From positions 5,472,501-5,534,500 of the forward strand of contig NC_092577.1 of assembly GCF_037975245.1 (NCBI RefSeq): a stretch of 62,000 bases of DNA. The letters are read 5' to 3'. The DNA comes from Apostichopus japonicus (Eukaryota; Echinodermata; Holothuroidea; Aspidochirotida; Stichopodidae). The translations under genes and the position numbers were made by a program. Below the pieces are notes generated by a model. That model was not told where the DNA came from. It did not search any database and saw only the letters and a list, made by a program, of their open reading frames with translations. This document shows, one piece after another, positions 56,734 through 62,000 of this stretch. Numbering within the stretch: position 1 is the first letter of the stretch; each line of letters starts with the position of its first letter.

Positions 56734-59700
56734 CAGAGCCGTATATAGAGAGAGTTTGGCCAACTGGCGATTTGTGACGTCACACGCAAACCATGGGCAT
56801 CAAAATAGGTCCAGTTGTCGTTACCAGTTGCGCGAAACACGAAAAACACCACACACAATATATAGCAGCTTTGCACACTGTGCTCGTTGCGAACAAACGA
56901 AGCGACTCAGAATGTCAGATTTTGACAGGCATACGAGGAACAAAATGGATATCAGGTAATGAATTAGAGTATGCGTTAGTTAATGACATTTACGTTTATC
57001 TTCACACCTGAAATGCATAGAAAACTAGCTGAAAACCTGTCATTACACTTGTTTTATTTTACGCCTCATACTACTAGTCCTACTTTAGTCATACAAACGA
57101 AAAGCACACATCACAGTCCTGGCTAGGCTAGATTACAGACGCACAACTATAGCATCAGGCCTACATTAATAGATCCTTCAATTAAATAAAGTAGGCCTAC
57201 ACATAAAATGCAAATTTATGCTTCACTGATCTTTTCAGGTTTGCCAAAAGTAGTTGTACCAGAGGTCATTGTATTAAACTCCATAAGTTACATAGTAGGA
57301 TTAATATTCGGCATAACTTTTTCTCTAAAGTCTAATACAACTTATACAAGGGTTGTGAATGGATGGAATGGTTTGCCTGAGAAGGTTGAATTGCAAGTAG
57401 TGTGAATGGGTTAAAGAATACTTTGGATGAGTACATTAAGCATTGTAATTGGGTATGACATTTGATGTCCCCGGTTTTATTCCTCTCATATAGTCTTAGG
57501 GTCCTTAATGGGGACTTGAGTGTCTCTCCTGGTCTTTTTTTCTACTAAACTAAACTATATACTTGAGTGTAGGAGTTAGCAATATTTGGGAGTCTGTGGG
57601 CAAACCTAAGACTGATATTGTGGTGTTAATTTCTCAGGAATGTAGTACTAGGCTATAGTAGGTGCAACAGATTGAATGGGTCTGTCGAGAAAAAAAACCC
57701 GGCAACAACTGAATACTGGTGTATGTTGTAGCTTATGTATTTTCCATTAACATATATACTATACGGTCATGTCCTTAATAAGGTTTCATGGATCACACTG
57801 ACATAGTGTGCCTACTTGTCAGTATTGTCAACTGAGCACAGGGCTGATGACATCATTCAGTTTGTTATTATGCAGACAGCAAATGGCCATAATGATAATT
57901 ATTAATTGTTACTTATTCTTCATACTGCCCTTACTGGCCTTACCTGAACAGTGATGTATAAAAATGCAAGAAGTCGTTAAGCTTTTCATTTAAGAGTCGT
58001 TTCAGCCTGTCCTATTTCAAACATATGATTGGCAGGTTTCCACGTTACATAGCTTATCAAAATGGAGCTGTTCTGTAAAGCAAGAAAATCACACATATGC
58101 ATGCATACAAACACACTCATATAACAATTTCTGAATATCTTTTCAGCTGCCCAAAGGTACTGGAATGCAAGCTCTGTTGGGTGAATTAAAAAACCCTCAT
58201 TGTACTCTTTTATTATGGTCGGCGTAACTGGAACCAGCAATGATGGTGATGTGGATTTGACAGTACCTAGACAAGAATTCAATAGCTGCTTTGTGTTGAA
58301 GTGGGTTCAACTTGCTCAAGGCCATGACAGGATGACGACTAGACATCAGGATGAATTATCTGTTGCAGAGCTCTATAAACCAGGCAGTTGTTAAAACATC
58401 CATTGGGTGACCCTCACAGTCTACCAGGCACTGCACCGCAGAAGCAAAATGAAGTGTGTGTGATACCTTCATCTTATGAGAGTGCAATGGTATCAGTGTG
58501 GCCTCTATCAATTTGGCTTCAAGTCTTTGTTTTCTTGAAAGCTGAGAAGATCTTTCAGTGGTTTCACACTGACCTCTGTACTTGACAATCCATGTGTATT
58601 TGCCAGCTCAGGAGGAAGCCAGATTTTAATTACATTAACCAATGCTGACTTTTTTTTGGACATGTGGTACATCTGCAAGGAGGTGAAGGAAGCAGTTGGA
58701 GTTGCATGGATGTGGAATCTTGTTGATAGTCTGGCAGTCTTATCCACAGATTATCCCAAAGCTTCTCCACATTGCCACATTCAGAACTTATTACATTGAT
58801 AAACTTGAAAATTGCAGGAATCTAAGGAAGCACCCATCAAGGGAATTTGTTTGTATAATTATTGAAAGCTGTGACCTTCTGATGTGACAGACTAATGTGA
58901 AATAAAGGGCAGTAGATTACCTTGTAAATGAACCTTGTTATTGTTTGATTGCATCTAATGTTTGCAAAATTTTAAGTTGCATGCTACCAATTGAAACATA
59001 ATTCTTTCTCTATTAATGGGATATAAATACTTCTCCTTAAAGGGTGTGAAGACTCCTGCACAAAGAAACGTCTCATGCCGGTTATCTGACCTAGTTTCGA
59101 ATGCGGTGTAACAGAAGTGTTAGACACCACCATTGATCCCAGAAAATACACACACAGCTTGCTACCATCTGTAAATAGACATTAGAGTACAGTCAATACA
59201 AACATCACGGTCAATACCCACAACACAGTGCACATAGCAGCGTGGACGTCTCAGGTCTAGATAAAAGATAACAAGGTATCAGGTTTCATTACTGTCTGCA
59301 TTTTCTAGCGACACAAAACCATACCATAATTAGCCTTGGCCTAGTGGTCTTAGAAATGTAGCCTAGGCCCCTGCTACTTTGATAAATGATAGTTGACTGC
59401 ATCCAAATCAAACCAAGGCCTAGGCTATACTTTTGAAGAAGAAAAAATTAGGCTGAATTCATGTTAGCCTAAAAAGGCTAGGCCAATGCTGACAATTAAC
59501 ACAAACCAAGATCATTTAACCATTTGGGCACTTGTTTATGGCATACTAAAAGGGTCTATATAATTAGGCCTGTATGTGTACACAACCCACAAGTTGCCAA
59601 TGAGTATAGACCTAGCCTAACTAGTTTAGGCCTAGGCTACTTTGTTTTCCTTAGGACTAGTTTAATTGGGCCTTATACTGTGCCATATTATGTAATGTGC

Positions 59701-60397
59701 TATAACAGTTGTAGTAATAGCAAGAATGGTCCAGGTCTAACTAAGCCCAGGCTTAACTTATGCTTCGGGCTTAACTAAGGATTAGGGCTTTACGTGATGC
59801 CTAGAGGCTAGCCCACCCTTTTACATTAAACTAAAAGTGATACTTTTTTAGGCTAGGCATACAATAACTAGGAATTAGGATAACTATGTGCGACTGAAAC
59901 TGTCATGCCTATGATTAGGAGAGCTGGCATAATGAAATCGAATTTGTGGATCGTAAAACGAGAGAGAATAGCCATGAATGTAATTACAGAAACCAGTCTG
60001 AACGTAAAATTCTCGCATTGCTTGTACATTACTCGTATTACACTAGGGCCTATGGCTAGTAATAGTAGTATGGGCCTAGGCTACACAGACTTTTTTTCAT
60101 TAGATCTCCATCTTGTTCTTTCTACTTCCAAAAAATTCCTCTTCTTTTATGGTCAGTCGGAAAATCAAACAACAATATCCATGTTCTGACCGATTGCAGC
60201 ATCCCCAGCACCATTTCTTTCATAATTTCGTACTTTTTTCGTGTACACAAACGATAGTCTATACACTGTGGGTATGCGTGTCGTCTGCTATAAAGTTTTC
60301 AAGTGGACCTATTTTACCACCCTGTGTGGGCGTTTTCCCTCTCGACCAATCCAAATCGGTTACATGGTTGGCCAAACTCTCTATATATACGGCTCTG
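56734..60397. mobile_element. hAT-like DNA transposon, 3.66 kb, 31-bp TIRs
   Basis: Left terminus CAGAGCCGTATATA at 56734-56764 and right terminus 60367-60397 are inverted repeats matching at 30 of 31 positions (mismatch at position 15), ending ...TTTGGCCAAC. Exact 8-bp duplications (cttgcagt) flank it. The 8-bp TSD and CAG start place it with hAT. A tgacgtca lies in the left subterminal region. I see no intact transposase frame; short frames on both strands (57986-58887) carry no motif I recognise, so it is non-autonomous or decayed. A non-LTR fragment (57300-57560) is nested in it. The right half is rich in the palindrome taggccta. Confidence 0.88.
57300..57560 (+). mobile_element. Non-LTR retroelement 3' fragment (CR1-group-like)
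   Basis: RVVNGWNGLPEKV (57349-57387) followed, one frame over, by SVNGLKNTLDEYIKHCNWV with a stop at 57456. This is the usual last segment of CR1-group RT proteins (RVVNxWNxLPxxVV...SVNxFKxxLDxY). A short untranslated tail follows. A single frameshift near 57390 separates the two halves. Confidence 0.65.
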
Positions 60398-60405
60398 CTT
60401 GCAGT
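60398..60405. repeat. Right 8-bp TSD of hAT-like element
   Basis: cttgcagt, identical to 56726-56733. Confidence 0.9.
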
Positions 60406-60858
60406 ACGAACAAAGCGCCACTAGTAACATAAGTGCAGTGCAGGTCTAATTAAGTCGTTCTCCTTACTTCTATTTCTATGGCACGGTGTCAAAAGGTTGG
60501 ATTGCGCAATAGAGATGTGGAATTCCCCGGCCTATTCATGGATTGTCAAGTAGGCATGTGCGAGAAATGAAAAGCACAATGTGTTTGCCTTTTAGAGCAC
60601 ACATATACACATATACACGATGTATAATGCCATCATGAGATATCGTTGAGGAAACGTTACTCCCCACGCAGCAATGTAAATATATATATATATAGTCTGG
60701 TCTCTTCAACTGCCACAGGCAGTACAGGTAGTCGACTGTTTCAACGATTACGCCTAGACGGACAGCATGTTTACGATAACAATTTTCAAAGCAGCCATTA
60801 AGTCTTGGTTGAAGCGCTTAAAATTTTGAGACCTAAGCTACAACCAGATTTTCTTAGT
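60406..60858. other. No recognisable gene
   Basis: Contains a short (TA)n at ~60679-60693; otherwise no motif seen. Confidence 0.5.
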
Positions 60859-61109
60859 GGAGAGGGAACAGATAGGGTTACCTATACATAATACATAGAG
60901 AGCGAGGGGGGGGGGCAGATAGGGTAACCTATATATAATACAGAGAGGGGGGAGGGAACAGATTGGGTAACCTATTCATAATACAGAGAAAGAGTGAGAG
61001 GGGGAGGGAACATATAGGGTTACCTATTCATAATACAGAGCGAGAGAGAGGGGGGGGGGTGGAGATATGGTTACCTATACATGATACAGAGAGAGAGGGG
61101 AGGGGCAGA
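60859..61109. repeat. ~50-bp minisatellite, 5 copies
   Basis: aacagatagggttacctata-type blocks at 60867, 60915, 60957, 61009 and 61062, each followed by cataatacagag and a G/A-rich spacer whose length varies, giving spacing of 42-53 bp. Confidence 0.88.
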
Positions 61110-61171
61110 ATTTTCCACAGGCCACTTCTTATCTTATCATAGATATGTGTATATATTACGTGCTGTTGATA

Positions 61172-61305
61172 TAGGCGTGGGAAACCAATTTGATTTGGGC
61201 GGGGGGGGGGGCTGACTTGCCCGAAATATATAACCAAAATGTTTTTCACCAAAAATGTTGGTTGGGGGGCTGCAGCTCCCCCTAGCCCCCCGCCTCCTAC
61301 GCCTA
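61172..61305. mobile_element. Short MITE-like repeat, 134 bp
   Basis: Ends taggcgtggga and tcctacgccta are inverted repeats (10 of 11). A TA at each outer edge could be the target duplication. The internal G-runs and the ggggggctgcag...ccccgcctcctacgcct end resemble 39040-39064, and tgacttgcccgaaa resembles 38788, linking it to a dispersed family. Confidence 0.55.
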
Positions 61306-61376
61306 AGGCTGTCAATGTAGACGGCGTGCGGAGGAAGGTGGGGATTGGGAGGGAATTCGGAACTAGGAGACACCTG

Positions 61377-62000
61377 GCAGGGCCGTCGTAAGAGATCACC
61401 GGGCCCTGGGCCCGGCAATTGAGCGTGGCCCCTCAATCAAGTGAGTTCGAAAAAATTTGCGTGAAAAATTGACATCCTTGACAAGCGCTTAAGCATAGAC
61501 ATGCCTGCATTTACCACGGTGACCACTCCCTTTGTCGCGCATAAAGCATAAAACTATTTTCTGTGCACGAGTTTTTATGGACTCATAGTGCAGCTATAAC
61601 TGCATCTAAAAAAGCTTCGTGTGAACCTTAAGAGTCAGCTGATTCTTCGTTAGTACGAAACCTTGACAAGTAAATCTTTGAGATTTTGGGCCCTTTTGTA
61701 GGCTAGAATCGGTTCTTTTGGAAACAGTTTGGATAATTCCGCGTGTTGCGAGATTAAGTGCCAATGTTTCAAAAGTGCTTTTTATCAAATGGGTGGTTTT
61801 GATATGGGGTGTATAGGTGAGCTTGAACACAAGTGGTGGTTCCTTTTGTTTAGGTTTGGTAGTGAGGTATTGCCCACGGTTTTCAAATTTTATGCCTTTC
61901 GTGGCTGAGGCAATATCCTCTTTCTTATTGTTACGGAGAAACAGTTTCTCTGTCTAAGCCTTCGGGGGATTGTATATTCCAGGGTTGCCAACTCAGATTC
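61377..62000. other. Possible start of another hAT-like repeat; no gene
   Basis: CAGGGCCGTCGTAAGAG at 61377, followed by gggccctgggcccgg, has the look of a DNA-transposon terminus preceded by acacctgg. No matching far end is inside the window. No coding region is recognised to 62000. Confidence 0.3.

Overview
This is eukaryotic, almost certainly metazoan, DNA. It is AT-rich and contains nested retroelements, DNA transposons with target-site duplications, AT-rich satellite, (TA)n microsatellites and one splice-donor-bounded exon remnant. A decayed NLR (NACHT) gene, an intronless very large interferon-inducible-type GTPase (VLIG/GVIN1-like), BEL/Pao, DIRS-like, RTE, CR1/L2-like and Penelope-like elements together suggest a marine invertebrate deuterostome. 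An echinoderm is my best guess. That assignment is inference; nothing in the window proves a species.

Layout. (1) 0.5-1.5 kb, + strand: NLR/NACHT pseudogene with frameshifts, a nonsense codon, a 14-bp tandem duplication that breaks the frame, and an intact-looking splice donor. (2) 3.68-12.15 kb: a tandem segmental duplication (two ~4.2 kb copies), each carrying the same frameshifted receptor-type protein tyrosine phosphatase (PTP) fragment on the - strand. (3) 12.3-17.2 kb, - strand: a nearly complete but decayed BEL/Pao retrotransposon (gag zinc knuckle, protease, RT, RNase H, integrase, C-terminal domain), followed by a second BEL/Pao fragment on the + strand (17.9-19.0 kb). (4) 19-27.5 kb: AT-rich DNA with minisatellites, a 5'-truncated CR1/L2-like fragment and a recent 5'-truncated RTE insertion flanked by an 11-bp TSD. 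(5) 27.5-35.0 kb: an AT-rich satellite with higher-order structure, split by a Penelope-like element (GIY-YIG nuclease and a hammerhead-like motif), a perfectly delimited solo LTR with a 4-bp TSD, and a CR1/L2-like element. (6) 35.1-36.2 kb: DIRS-like RT/RNase H fragment. (7) 37.96-39.72 kb: a TIR element with a long polypurine tract. (8) 41.4-43.9 kb: a second tandem duplication (~1.14 kb unit). (9) 44.59-50.48 kb, - strand: the only convincing intact protein-coding gene, a 1,961-residue VLIG GTPase in one uninterrupted exon. (10) 54.57-54.94 kb: a hAT-type MITE. (11) 56.73-60.40 kb: a 3.66 kb hAT-like element with 31-bp TIRs and an 8-bp TSD. (12) 60.8-61.3 kb: a minisatellite and a small MITE-like repeat.

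Functionally, the one intact gene and the broken gene at the left edge both belong to intracellular innate-immunity families, but they lie 43 kb apart and nothing shows they act together. Most of the rest is transposable-element and satellite turnover. The nesting order can be read in several places because empty sites and TSDs are preserved.
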